NCBI GenBank assembly: GCA_002746645.1
Contig: PDPU01000027.1
Coordinates: forward strand, 30,234 to 94,233
Source of the DNA: Gammaproteobacteria bacterium
Lineage (GTDB): Bacteria; Pseudomonadota; Gammaproteobacteria; Granulosicoccales; Granulosicoccaceae
Direction: 5' to 3'
Length of the DNA: 64,000 nt
Below, piece after piece: positions 24,780 to 34,392 of the stretch (position 1 is its first letter; every line of letters begins with the position of its first letter). The translations under genes and the position numbers were made by a program. The notes below the pieces were generated by a model. It had not been told where the DNA came from. It ran no database searches and saw only the letters and a program-made list of their open reading frames with translations.

Positions 24780-27710
24780 ATGAACAAGATGGCCCACCAC
24801 GACGCGTTCGAGCACCTGCACAGCGCCCACATCGACTCGCTCGACATCGACCTGCATGAATTCCGTCACAAGGGCACGGGGGCCAGGCACATCCACCTCG
24901 CCGCCGACCACCCCGAAAGCGTCTTCATGGTGGGGCTGCGCACGGTGCCGAAGGACTCCACCGGCGTCGCGCACATCCTCGAGCACACCGTGCTCTGCGG
25001 CAGCGAGCGCTATCCGGTGCGCGACCCCTTCTTCATGATGATCCGTCGCTCACTCAACACCTTCATGAACGCCTTCACGTCGAGTGACTGGACGGCCTAC
25101 CCCTTCGCCACGCAGAACGAGAAGGACTTCCACAACCTCCTCGATGTCTATCTCGATGCGGTTTTCTTCCCCAACCTCAACGAACTCGACTTCGCGCAGG
25201 AAGGTCACCGCGTGGAGTTTGCCGAACCCGAGAACCCCGACTCCCCGCTGGTCTTCAAGGGCGTCGTGTTCAACGAGATGAAGGGCGCCATGAGTTCCCC
25301 GCTCAGCATGCTGTGGCAATCACTCGGAAAGCATCTCTTCATCAACAACACCTACCACTTCAACAGCGGCGGCGATCCGGACGTCATCCCCGATCTCACC
25401 TACGATGAACTGAAGGCCTTCCACGACACCCACTACCATCCCTCCAACGCCGTCTTCATGACCTTCGGCAAGCTGCTGCCAGCCGATCTGCAGGCGCGCT
25501 TCGACGAGCGGGTGCTGACGCGTTTCGGGCACCTCGGCCATGACGTCCGGGTCGAACCCGCACAGCGCTACTACGCGCCGCTGCGCGTCGAGGAAGCCTA
25601 CGCCCACCAGGAGAAGGACCTCTCCGGCAAGACACACATCGTGCTCGCCTGGCTGCTCGGTGAAAGCATCGATATCGACGCGCGTCTCGAGGCCTATTTC
25701 CTCTCGAGCATCCTTCTCGACAACAGCGCCTCGCCGCTGATGAAGGCGCTCGAACAGAGCGAACTCGGCGCCTCGCCGTCGATGATCTGCGGGGTGGATG
25801 ACAACTCCCTGGAAATGCCCTTCATGGCCGGGCTCGACGGCTCCGACCCCGAGCACACCGCTGCAGTCGAGACACTCATCCTCGATGTGCTCGAGGACGT
25901 CGCCCGGAACGGCGTACCGCGCGAGCAGATCGATGCAGTGCTGCACCAGCTCGAACTGAGTCAGCGGGAGATTCGTGGCGATGGCATGCCCTTCGGCCTG
26001 TCGCTGCTCCTCGGTGGCCTGTCCACGGCCATGCAGGGCGGAGACACCCTCGCCGCCATCGATCTCGACCCTGCCCTCGAACGCCTGCGCGAAAAGGTGG
26101 CAGCCCCTGACCACGTACAGACGCTCGTGAAGCGTCTGCTGCTCGACAACCCGCATCGCATCACGCTCACGCTTCATCCCGACGGCCATCTCAGCGAGCG
26201 CCGCGTCGAAGCGGAAAAACAGCGCCTCGAGCGCATGAAGGTCGCACTCGAGGACGGCGAAGCACAGGCAATCATCGAACGCACCAGGGCTCTCATCGAA
26301 CGTCAGGCACAGGAAGACGATCCCGAAATCCTGCCGAAGGTCACCCGCGTGGACATTCCCGCCACCATCGACACGCCGCAACCGACGAACCGTGGCGGCG
26401 AAGTCACCACCTATGCCAGTGGCACCAACGGGCTCGTCTACCACCACATTGCGCTGAGCCTGCCCGAGATGCCCACGGAACTCGCCGAGCTCCTGCCCTT
26501 CTACACGAGCTTCCTCACCGATCTCGGCTCGGGTGGACGGAACTACCTTGACACCCAGATGCACGCGGCACGGACGACCGGTGGCGTGTTCGCCTACGCG
26601 CTCACCCGAGGGGCCATCGACGACGTTCAGAACGTGAGTTCACGCATCATTCTCAGAGGCAAGGCGCTGGCACGCAACGCGGGCAGCCTCGCCGAACTGC
26701 TGCGGGATTCGCTGCTCGATGTCCGCTTCGACGAACTCGACCGGCTTCGCGAGCTCGTTGCCCAGACGCGCACGGCGCGCGAGCAGCACATCACCGGCAG
26801 CGGTCATTCGCTGGCGATGATGGCCGCCGCAAGTGGCATGAATCCGGTGGCCGAAAGCGATCATCGACTCGTTGGCCTTGCCAGCATTCCCACGCTGCGC
26901 GCGCTGGATCAGTCGCTTGCCGACAAGCACGCATTGCAGCGTTTCGCCGCACGGCTCGAGGAGATTCACGCAAGGCTCAAGAGCGCTCCGCGCGAACTCA
27001 TGGTCGTTGCCGAAGAGGATCAACTCGACGGCAATGCGCAACGGCTCCTTGACGCCGTCGGCGATGCCCCTGCCTCGACGGACTTCAAGGCTGCGCGCTT
27101 CGACCCCGTGCGCGAGCAGCGGCGGCAGCTATGGACCACGTCAACCGAAGTCAACTTCTGCGCCCGCGCCTATCCGAGCGTGGCACCGGCGCACGAGGAT
27201 GCGGCCGCCCTCGCCGTGCTCGGCCCGATGCTCAGAAACGGTTATCTGCACCGTGCCATCCGGGAAAACGGAGGCGCCTACGGTGGCGGTGCGACGCAGC
27301 ACAGCGATACCGCGTCCTTCCGCTTCTACAGCTATCGCGACCCACGACTCGGTGAAACCCTGGCCGATTTCGACCGTGCCATCGAATGGGTGCAGAGCAG
27401 CGAGGCCGACGAGCAACAGCTCGAGGAGGCGCTTCTCAACGTCATCAGCGGCATCGACAAGCCGGGTTCGCCGGCCGGTGAGGCACGCCATGCCTGGCAG
27501 GCGGAACTCTTCGGTCGCAGCGGTGACTTCAAGCGCGAGCAGCGTCAGCGCATCATCGATGTCACGCTGGCAGATGTGAAGTCGGTTGCCGATCGCTACT
27601 TCGACAGGCATCTGGCCAGTACGGCGGTACTGACCAGTGCCGGCGAGGAGGCTGACGCGCTTGCCGCGGCAGAGTCGATGGACCGCTTTCAGACCGACCC
27701 TGCTGCCTGA
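24780..27710 (+). CDS. M16C-family metalloprotease (presequence protease/PreP-like)
   Basis: 976-residue two-lobed zinc peptidase. The inverted zinc motif HILEH (His65, Glu68, His69) and a downstream acidic helix (FNEMKGAMSS) are typical of M16C. The M16C domain with its associated linker and an inactive second lobe (YPSVAPAHEDAAALAVLGPMLRNGYLHRAIRENGGAYGGG) match mitochondrial and chloroplast PreP and bacterial homologues, which degrade short peptides. No signal peptide is seen, so it is likely cytosolic. Starts at 24780 and 24789 (MAHHDAF) are both possible. It ends at the bidirectional terminator shared with csrA. Confidence 0.93.
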   Translation: MNKMAHHDAFEHLHSAHIDSLDIDLHEFRHKGTGARHIHLAADHPESVFMVGLRTVPKDSTGVAHILEHTVLCGSERYPVRDPFFMMIRRSLNTFMNAFTSSDWTAYPFATQNEKDFHNLLDVYLDAVFFPNLNELDFAQEGHRVEFAEPENPDSPLVFKGVVFNEMKGAMSSPLSMLWQSLGKHLFINNTYHFNSGGDPDVIPDLTYDELKAFHDTHYHPSNAVFMTFGKLLPADLQARFDERVLTRFGHLGHDVRVEPAQRYYAPLRVEEAYAHQEKDLSGKTHIVLAWLLGESIDIDARLEAYFLSSILLDNSASPLMKALEQSELGASPSMICGVDDNSLEMPFMAGLDGSDPEHTAAVETLILDVLEDVARNGVPREQIDAVLHQLELSQREIRGDGMPFGLSLLLGGLSTAMQGGDTLAAIDLDPALERLREKVAAPDHVQTLVKRLLLDNPHRITLTLHPDGHLSERRVEAEKQRLERMKVALEDGEAQAIIERTRALIERQAQEDDPEILPKVTRVDIPATIDTPQPTNRGGEVTTYASGTNGLVYHHIALSLPEMPTELAELLPFYTSFLTDLGSGGRNYLDTQMHAARTTGGVFAYALTRGAIDDVQNVSSRIILRGKALARNAGSLAELLRDSLLDVRFDELDRLRELVAQTRTAREQHITGSGHSLAMMAAASGMNPVAESDHRLVGLASIPTLRALDQSLADKHALQRFAARLEEIHARLKSAPRELMVVAEEDQLDGNAQRLLDAVGDAPASTDFKAARFDPVREQRRQLWTTSTEVNFCARAYPSVAPAHEDAAALAVLGPMLRNGYLHRAIRENGGAYGGGATQHSDTASFRFYSYRDPRLGETLADFDRAIEWVQSSEADEQQLEEALLNVISGIDKPGSPAGEARHAWQAELFGRSGDFKREQRQRIIDVTLADVKSVADRYFDRHLASTAVLTSAGEEADALAAAESMDRFQTDPAA

Positions 27711-27777
27711 GTATCAGACTGCTACAGCTACGATTCACGAACCGGTCAAGGAAGGACTTGGATGGCTCTTCTCAATG

Positions 27778-27805
27778 AAAAAGACCGCTCCTGAGCGGTC
27801 TTTTT
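27778..27805. terminator. Bidirectional rho-independent terminator between the M16C gene and csrA
   Basis: AAAAAGACCGCT (27778-27789), loop CCTG, AGCGGTCTTTTT (27794-27805). T-runs stand on both strands, which suits two convergent genes. Confidence 0.93.
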
Positions 27806-27856
27806 CTCTCATGTATCAGGATGGATGCCGCTGTCCCAGCGCCACTTCAACGTGGC

Positions 27857-28051
27857 TCAGTCATCTGCATGGACTTCTTCGAGTTCCTCGCCATCCTGAA
27901 TGCGCTGGTAGATCTCTTCCCGATGCACGCTGACATCCGGTGGCGCAGTGATGCCGATGCGTACCTGCTTGCCCTTCACGCTGAGAATCGTGATGGTTAC
28001 TTCATCGCCTATGACGATCGACTCGTCTGTCCTTCGACTCAAAATCAACAT
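27857..28051 (-). CDS. csrA: Carbon storage regulator CsrA
   Basis: 64-residue RNA-binding dimer that controls translation by masking GGA-containing leaders. The sequence starts [20 protein letters not shown], carries the key C-terminal residues V-H-R-E-E-I-Y, and ends with an acidic tail. In many gammaproteobacteria csrA lies between alaS/lysC and tRNA-Ser; none of those are here. The leader on this strand contains GACCGT-CTCTGC-ACGGTC (28116-28133), a perfect 6-bp stem. Regulation by CsrB/RsmZ-type RNAs is expected from the family but none is proven in this window. Confidence 0.97.
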   Translation of the reverse strand: MLILSRRTDESIVIGDEVTITILSVKGKQVRIGITAPPDVSVHREEIYQRIQDGEELEEVHADD

Positions 28052-28987
28052 CCTGGTTTACCCCCTGTACTTGCAATGATTTCCACAACTTCCGCCAACG
28101 CCAACACGCTGTTACGACCGTGCAGAGACGGTCCTGCAACCTGACTCCGTTGTGTCGGCGAAGAACGCCATCGTTTTCAACGGCAATATGCCAATGGATT
28201 CATAGTATGACGCATCGCCTTGCGGGTCGCGTGATCCCTTGCCGAAAATTCGTTCAGGTTTTACCTTTTTCTTGCACTGCTTGTTTGCAGTACCTGCACA
28301 AACCATCTTCGGCACCAAAGGTGTACGACATCCAGCTTCTTCGACCACAATTTCCTGCTCGCGTTCCCGATGACATCACGGCTTCGGGTACGACTGGCTT
28401 GAAAGCCATGATCACCCAGAAACATGACAAGAGAGTTACGGCATTGACGCAGACATCACCTGGAACGAATAACACAACCCTGGCACTTCATGAGGTGCGG
28501 TTTACGCACTGAATGATACTCGCGACCCCTGAAAAATGCCACAAACGGGTGCATTCCCTCGGACAAAGGCACTCGTCGGCGGGTTGAATTCAAGCACTCA
28601 AGTCAAGACAAATGTTTCGTCATCAGTCGGATTCCTGCAATATTCCACCAGAACCACCAGCGCCTGATGAGCAAGTTGCAAAGTCTCCTGAGACTCTTGT
28701 CGATTCTTTTACCCACAGCAGAAATCATCAGTAACAAACTTCTCGGATTTTTCTGAATTTGCACACTATTTGCTAGCCTCTGCCCGCGCCTGCGCGCAAA
28801 TTCGAGGTACCTGAGTTGAAATCCGGGAATGTTCGCAGGTTCATCGTCCGCAAGACCACCGCCTGCAAGATTACGGCCTGTAAAACCACGGTGCGTCATC
28901 ACACCACTCGCAGGCAGACACTGACGAAGTTGCCTTTGGCAACTCGATGGCAGAAAGCCCAGCCAACTTTGAAGACGCCTGGCTGCT
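28052..28987. other. Gene-poor 936-bp region between csrA and the DinG-like gene
   Basis: No confident protein-coding gene or tRNA. The stretch is more AT-rich than its surroundings. It holds two short inverted repeats: GACCGT/ACGGTC at 28116-28133, and AGTCT-CCTG-AGACT at 28682-28695, whose minus-strand loop reads CAGG, followed by A. A TTG-started plus-strand frame (28816-29037, 73 codons) has a K-T-T-A-C-like repeat with mostly synonymous differences, but it overlaps the 3' end of the helicase gene. The region may hold the csrA promoter and possibly a small RNA. Confidence 0.5.
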
Positions 28988-31522
28988 TCAATGCCAGAAG
29001 CGGGCTAGTCGTTGTCGAAGTTCCGCGATGTTTCTGACCCCCGCTCCACGCCACTCCACCGGCATGTGACGGCGGTAGTCAGGTCCGAGATAGCGATCAT
29101 CGATGAGCACGAGAACACCGCGGTCATGCTCGTTGCGGATCAATCGACCCGTGGTCTGAAGCACACGCGCCATTCCGGGTAACAGGTAGACAATCTCGTA
29201 GGCGGCCTCTCCCGCCGCCTGGAGATGTTCGAAACGCAATCGGTTCTCGAGATCGAAGGCAGGCAACCCCGTGCCGACCACGATCACGCCGATGAGAAGA
29301 TCACCGCTGAAGTCCGTCCCTTCCGCGTAGCCACCGCCGGCAATGGCGAAACCAAGCCGATGACCGAATGTTGCCAGATGCTCGAGCCGACTTCGCCTTG
29401 TCGATTCGTCCTCTCCGGGTTGCTGTTGCCAGATCTCGATCTCCGGGTAGCGTTCTGCAAACAACTGCCTGGCTTCTTCGAGGTAACGCCAGGAAGGAAA
29501 GAACACCATGTAGTTGCCCGGCTTCGCCGTCAGCACAAGGTGCATGATCTCGACAAGACCCGGCAACGACGCACGACGTGCACGGTAGCGTGTGTTGACC
29601 CACGGCACCACGAACCTGGCGACATTCTCGGGTGGGAAGATCGAGGGCAGCGACAGTGTCCGGGTGTCTTCACCGAGACCGATGCGGTCGCGGAAGAAGA
29701 CAGCTGGACTGAGCGTTGCCGAAAAAACCACGCAGGCACGCAGTCTGTCGAGATGCCTTCGGCACTCGGGCGCGGCATCGAGACTCCTGAGGGCAAGTTC
29801 CACCGCGCGGAAGCGCCGTCGGGTGTCGACGCTGATCAGTGTGCGACGGCTGTCACCGTACAGATCACGAATCACGCGATAGCGGGCGAGTTGCAGAAAC
29901 AACTCGATGGCACTGTCAGGCAGGGGGCGTTCATCAGCCATGGCATCGACCAGCGTTTCCAGAGCACGTCCGAGCGGACGATCGATACACTCGGGGGGCG
30001 ATGTCAGCACGCTGGCCTGCTCGCCCGCGACCGGCCAGCCGGCCCCTCCTCCCTGCGCCGTATCGATGACGCCACTGCCACTGCCACTGCCACCGCCATC
30101 ATTGCCTGCTTCGAGTAGCGAGCGCGACAGCGACGCGAGTCGCCTGGCAAGCAAGGGTCGTTCTGCAAGCGCGGTGATTTCCGTGCGCACCGACTCGATC
30201 AGCGAGCGGGACAGCTTTGCCGAATACATCGATCGAGCGCGCTCGGGAAAATTGTGCGCCTCGTCGATCAGAACCGCGATCGAGCCACTCTTCTCGTCGA
30301 AGTGACTGAGCCTGACCAGCGGATCGAACACGTAGTTGTAGTCGCAGACCACGATCTGCATCCACGGCAACATCTGCAGCGACAACTCGAAGGGGCAGAG
30401 TGCGTGCGCTTCGGCAACCCTGTCCACGACGCCGGAGTCGATGATGCCGGCGTCGAGCAGTTCGTCACGGGCGGCGGGCAGCCGGTCGAAGAAGCCGAGT
30501 GTCATCGGGCAACGTCCATGCTCGTCTCGCTCGCAACGACCGTTTCGGCAGAAGCAGCTGTCTCGCTTGGCGCGAACCACCGCGACATTGGCAGCGAGGC
30601 CCTTGTCATGCATCAATGTCAGTGCATCGATGGCACTCTGACGCCCGGCCACCTTTGCCGTCAGCCAGGCAACCTGTTTCACCTGCCCCTCGGCAAGAAT
30701 CCTGACGGCCGGAAACAGGGTGCTGATGCTCTTGCCGATGCCGGTGGGCGCTTCGACCAGCAGTTGTCCGCCATCGCGAAGCGTGCGGTAGACCGCGGCG
30801 GCGAGATCGCGCTGCCCCTGACGAAATGTCCTGTGCGGGAAGCCCAGACTGGCCGCCGAGTTGCGGAAAGCGTCACGATGACGCAGCACACGGCGCATCC
30901 AGGCAACGTAACGCGCCAGAGTCTCTTTCGCAAAGGCGTGCAACTCGGCACTGCTGACCGGAATGTCTCGTGAATCGATGTGTCCATCAAGCAGATTGCA
31001 GTAGTGAAGTCGCAGGCGTGGTGGCTCACGCTTCACGAGTAGCTGCTGCCAGATCGGATCGCTCCAGGCAACGGGTGCCGGCGATTCCGTGTCCATCAGG
31101 AACAACCAGCCATAGACCTTCAGTTGCGCCTCATGCAGCGCGATCGTTGCAGAGTCCAGTTCGTCGGCAGGTGCCAGGCTTGTCTTGATCTCACCGAGTT
31201 CGTTGGCTGCCACGTCATGCAGATCGACACGCCCGCCGATCTGCAGCAGCAGTCCTTCGACGTCGATGGTGGTCGAGAACGCGACTTCGGTCTGCAACGA
31301 GTCATTCTCGGCCTGCAACCGAGCTTGCAGCCTGACGTGAGCGCGTTGACCTTCACGCGCCGTGGGCCCGGCAAGCTGGCCGGCCGGATGCAGATCGCCC
31401 TGACGGCAACAGAACGCAACCAGTTCGGTCACCGACACGCGGATGAGCGCTGTTTCGCTCCCGCTGCTCGACCGTGTCGCTGATGCAGTCACGTTGGTTG
31501 TCCGTGTCGCTGATTCAGCCAC
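28988..31522 (-). CDS. DinG/XPD-like iron-sulfur DNA helicase with a nuclease-like N-terminus
   Basis: Up to 844 residues. Superfamily 2 motifs: Walker A EAPTGIGKS (about residue 255-263), DEAH box LIDEAHN (about 418), and a C-terminal motif VI TGRLIRN. Four cysteines around residue 320 (CFC, RCERDEHGRC, later LCPFEL) are the likely iron-sulfur ligands of this family. The first 150 residues contain GRVDLHD...LGEIKTS, a PD-(D/E)XK-like pattern as in helicases paired with FAN1. The start is uncertain: GTG 31522 lies inside a 31-bp tandem repeat, and GTG near 31438 (VSVTELVAFC) is a more natural start. It follows the FAN1-like gene on the same strand, so a joint role in DNA-damage repair is inferred. 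Confidence 0.88.
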   Translation of the reverse strand: MAESATRTTNVTASATRSSSGSETALIRVSVTELVAFCCRQGDLHPAGQLAGPTAREGQRAHVRLQARLQAENDSLQTEVAFSTTIDVEGLLLQIGGRVDLHDVAANELGEIKTSLAPADELDSATIALHEAQLKVYGWLFLMDTESPAPVAWSDPIWQQLLVKREPPRLRLHYCNLLDGHIDSRDIPVSSAELHAFAKETLARYVAWMRRVLRHRDAFRNSAASLGFPHRTFRQGQRDLAAAVYRTLRDGGQLLVEAPTGIGKSISTLFPAVRILAEGQVKQVAWLTAKVAGRQSAIDALTLMHDKGLAANVAVVRAKRDSCFCRNGRCERDEHGRCPMTLGFFDRLPAARDELLDAGIIDSGVVDRVAEAHALCPFELSLQMLPWMQIVVCDYNYVFDPLVRLSHFDEKSGSIAVLIDEAHNFPERARSMYSAKLSRSLIESVRTEITALAERPLLARRLASLSRSLLEAGNDGGGSGSGSGVIDTAQGGGAGWPVAGEQASVLTSPPECIDRPLGRALETLVDAMADERPLPDSAIELFLQLARYRVIRDLYGDSRRTLISVDTRRRFRAVELALRSLDAAPECRRHLDRLRACVVFSATLSPAVFFRDRIGLGEDTRTLSLPSIFPPENVARFVVPWVNTRYRARRASLPGLVEIMHLVLTAKPGNYMVFFPSWRYLEEARQLFAERYPEIEIWQQQPGEDESTRRSRLEHLATFGHRLGFAIAGGGYAEGTDFSGDLLIGVIVVGTGLPAFDLENRLRFEHLQAAGEAAYEIVYLLPGMARVLQTTGRLIRNEHDRGVLVLIDDRYLGPDYRRHMPVEWRGAGVRNIAELRQRLARFWH

Positions 31523-31570
31523 GCCGGCCGGACCGTGTTGCTGATGCAGTCACGCTGGCCGGACCGTGTT
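31479..31570. repeat. About 31-bp tandem repeats at the FAN1-helicase junction
   Basis: Three units begin at 31479, 31509 and 31540 (30-31 bp each; each begins gctgat and ends ccgtgt plus one or two bases). They span the stop of the FAN1-like gene (31550) and the annotated GTG start of the helicase gene (31522). Confidence 0.85.
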
Positions 31571-33187
31571 GCTCGAGCGCCAGCGAACCTTGATGACGCG
31601 ACAGGGAATGCCTGCGTCGCGCATCCACGCCAGCCATTGTCGTTGATGCGTCTGCAGAGCATCTCCCGGACCCTTGATCTCGAGCAGTTCGTAGCCGCCC
31701 CTGTCGGGAAAGTGAACGAGATCGGGCAGACCGCGCCGGTACTGCCGCAGGTCTTCGAGCATGTGCTCGAACAATGCCTTCCAGTGCCTTGTCGGAATGC
31801 GCTCGAGTGCGAGTTCGATGAGATCCCGGTCGATGCGCTGCCAGCGCACGAGCGGGTTCCGGATGCCCTGCTTTTCCTCATGGGTCGCTCGCACGCGAGC
31901 CGCGAAACCTTCGGGATTGTCGCATTCGGTCAGGCGTGCGGCGAGAAGCTCGCGGCGGCGTTCGGTGAACTCGTCATCGTGGAAGTCCGACGGAGCGCTC
32001 TGGAACGGGTTGTGGAAGGCACCGGGCAGCGGTGCAAACACGATGTCCCAGATGAACAGCCCCAGCATGCTCGAAAACAGCGCATTCTCCACGTGCAGCG
32101 CGGTGCCGCTGCGGGCGAAGAAATCGGCTGCCGACTCCTCGACACGGCGTCCGTCCTGCGTCAGTACCAGAGTGGCGGTTTCTGGCTTGTACGGCCTGAC
32201 GGGTGGCAACTGACGACCGGATTGTCGGGCAAGGCGCGTGAATTGCGTCTGGGCCAGCCGCTGCTCCCGTGGCCGCAGGGTCGCCAGGGCGAGTGATTCG
32301 GCCAGCAGCATCGCGGCACGCGGACGTCCGCAGCGTGCAAGCAGCCGGATTTCCTGCTCGCGAGCCGCGAAGGAGCTGCAGGCGCGACAGAGCCTGAAGG
32401 CCTTGTCGGTTTCACCGAGCTGTGCCAGGCGACGCGCCAGTGCCAGCCGCGTGCGATCGGTACGGCGTTGCAGGCTGGCATCGAGTGGCAACGGCAGACT
32501 GTCGGCAAAGGCCATCATGGCGCCGACGTCGTTCACCGACAGGTTCCCTCGACACAGCTCGCATTCATACCAGCGCAGATGCGCCTCGATCGCCTCGCGT
32601 GAAGCAAAGGCGCGATTGCCGTCGTCAAGTGGCACCACCTCGTGGCGAAACTGACCGATCGCCTGACGCGCGAACTCACTGATGTCCTGATGAAGGTTGC
32701 CGAAGAAGCAGAGTCGGAAGACGGCGAAGGCGCCATGACCCTGCACAGTCACCCAGTCATCGGCAGCCACGAGCCGACGACGATACGCCTGCACCCGCGC
32801 GACGCCCTCACCGGCCAGCGCATCGAGCAGCTCGGCACGGTTGAGCCGGCGAGGATGCTCGTGTTCGAGCAAGGCATCGATCTCGGCGCGCATGAAGCAA
32901 CTGAAGAGCAGACGGATATCGGCCGGTGGTTCAGTGGAGACCAGCGACAGCTTCGCCAGCACCTGCAACGCATCCCTGATGTCGGGAATCTCCGCATAGG
33001 TGAGTCGCGATACCCGAAACAGGACGGGACGTCTGAGCAGCAGCCGTGCATACAGGAGGCGCGCGGGCGGCGGCGCTTCGCGAAAACGCCTCAGCCAGTC
33101 ATGTTCCTCGTTCGACAGCAGATCCGCATAACGCTTGTCGACGAAACCGGTCAACTCGTCGAGATTGGCAAGGATCGGACTCTGCAC
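31550..33187 (-). CDS. FAN1-like VRR-NUC nuclease
   Basis: 545 residues, close to bacterial FAN1 (about 560). FAN1 incises DNA near interstrand crosslinks. The C-terminal VRR-NUC active site is complete: GLPDLV (PD, about residue 489) and ELLEIKGPGDALQTHQRQWL (ExK, about 502). Upstream are an SAP/helical DNA-binding part and TPR-like helices (about 270-370). The GTG start 33187 was chosen because AAGG lies six bases upstream and it follows the previous stop by eight bases. Operon order is saccharopine-dehydrogenase-like, FAN1-like, DinG-like. Confidence 0.9.
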   Translation of the reverse strand: MQSPILANLDELTGFVDKRYADLLSNEEHDWLRRFREAPPPARLLYARLLLRRPVLFRVSRLTYAEIPDIRDALQVLAKLSLVSTEPPADIRLLFSCFMRAEIDALLEHEHPRRLNRAELLDALAGEGVARVQAYRRRLVAADDWVTVQGHGAFAVFRLCFFGNLHQDISEFARQAIGQFRHEVVPLDDGNRAFASREAIEAHLRWYECELCRGNLSVNDVGAMMAFADSLPLPLDASLQRRTDRTRLALARRLAQLGETDKAFRLCRACSSFAAREQEIRLLARCGRPRAAMLLAESLALATLRPREQRLAQTQFTRLARQSGRQLPPVRPYKPETATLVLTQDGRRVEESAADFFARSGTALHVENALFSSMLGLFIWDIVFAPLPGAFHNPFQSAPSDFHDDEFTERRRELLAARLTECDNPEGFAARVRATHEEKQGIRNPLVRWQRIDRDLIELALERIPTRHWKALFEHMLEDLRQYRRGLPDLVHFPDRGGYELLEIKGPGDALQTHQRQWLAWMRDAGIPCRVIKVRWRSSNTVRPA

Positions 33188-33195
33188 CGCTGCCT

Positions 33196-34344
33196 TCAGT
33201 CGAGCCTCGCGACATGCCGGTCGAACAGCTCGCGGGCACGGCGCCAGACCGGTGCCTCGGGGTTGCCGATCTCGAGCAGGGTCGGCAGCAGCTGAGTGGA
33301 AAAGTCCTGACTGCTTTCCGCCGGCAACAGGGAGGGCAGATGATCGATGGCGACCAGATCGAGCGGCGGACTGCCGTTCTGGCCTCCGTCGAGAAGCCGC
33401 TGTGTCGGTGCCGTCATGGTGGTGGCTTGCGTGTAGATGGGAAGCGGGTTGTAGTCGCCATCGGGATCGCAACTCACGTCGCTGATCACCGCCGTGCGGC
33501 GCGTGGCACTGCCGAGGTGTTCCAGTGTGGTGAAGGGTGGCAAGGATGCCGCAACGAACACGCAGTTGACCACGATGTCGTGCTCGAGCAGCGCGTCGAA
33601 AGGGCCACCGGCCTGCGTTTCGGCAATGTCCCATTCGGTCACGGGAATCTCGAGCGCCTCGAACAGACTGACGGCCCCGCGCCCCGAGCGCCCGCCGGCG
33701 CCGATGACGAGTGCGCGCGGAGAATGAGCACCATCGGCAGCACCGCCGGCAGCAGTGCTCGCCGCGGCGTCCCGCATGCGTCCGGTATCGGCCAGCAAGG
33801 CCTCGCTCGAGGGCCAGGGTTCGAGCCTGCCGAGCACATCGACCGCCGCGGCGACGTCCTGCTGGGCACACCAGGCAATGAACCCCAGCGTGGCGCCCAC
33901 GAAGCCCGCCCAGTAGCCGAAGGCTGCAACCCGGCGTCCGTCGTCATCGACCAGATACTCGAGATCGTACAGCACCCCACCGTCGTGCCGAAACGCACCG
34001 AGTGTATCCTGCCAACCCGCCTGGTCCTTGAAGACATGCGCAAAATGCACATGCCGACGCGAGAACGGACCACGCTCGGGCGCGAGTTCCTTGAGCCCCA
34101 GGATGATCGCGTCCGGAGGTGCGTCGCGACGCCAGGCGCCGGCCGCCTCGATGCGGCAACCGGCGTCACGAAAGGCCTGGATCGGAAAGACACGCGTGTC
34201 ACTTTCCTCGACCACCACCGGATACCCTGCCGCCAGCAGAGCCCGAGCGGTATCGGGCGTCAGGAGCGATCGCGCTTCGTGCGGCTTTTCCTCGTCACGG
34301 AGCCACAACAGGGGACGGTCGCTGGCAGGGTTGGCCTGGTTCAT
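33196..34344 (-). CDS. Saccharopine dehydrogenase-like (LYS1-type) enzyme
   Basis: 382 residues related to yeast saccharopine dehydrogenase (NAD+, lysine-forming). The active-site Lys and His are seen in ILGLKELAP (Lys85) and HVHFAHVFKDQAGW (His103), and VLYDLEYLVDDDGRRVAAFGYWAGFVGATLG is a close family match. The nucleotide-binding turn is ALVIGAGGRSGRGA. Gammaproteobacteria make lysine by the diaminopimelate route, so a catabolic or different substrate role is likely. It lies 48 bp after selD on the same strand and eight bases before the FAN1-like gene. Confidence 0.85.
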   Translation of the reverse strand: MNQANPASDRPLLWLRDEEKPHEARSLLTPDTARALLAAGYPVVVEESDTRVFPIQAFRDAGCRIEAAGAWRRDAPPDAIILGLKELAPERGPFSRRHVHFAHVFKDQAGWQDTLGAFRHDGGVLYDLEYLVDDDGRRVAAFGYWAGFVGATLGFIAWCAQQDVAAAVDVLGRLEPWPSSEALLADTGRMRDAAASTAAGGAADGAHSPRALVIGAGGRSGRGAVSLFEALEIPVTEWDIAETQAGGPFDALLEHDIVVNCVFVAASLPPFTTLEHLGSATRRTAVISDVSCDPDGDYNPLPIYTQATTMTAPTQRLLDGGQNGSPPLDLVAIDHLPSLLPAESSQDFSTQLLPTLLEIGNPEAPVWRRARELFDRHVARLD

Positions 34345-34392
34345 GACGGCACTCGATCGATACTGGGCACCCGTTCATCATACCGCTCCGGA

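Noticed and set aside
28112..28348. A 78-codon minus-strand open frame upstream of csrA
   Set aside because: Its codon use is unlike neighbouring genes (many A/T third positions) and it overlaps inverted repeats. I kept the region as non-coding.
28816..29037. A 73-codon plus-strand frame with a K-T-T-A-C-like repeat
   Set aside because: The synonymous differences between repeats are suggestive, but it starts with TTG, overlaps the helicase 3' end and matches nothing I know. Mentioned under the gap but not called as a gene.
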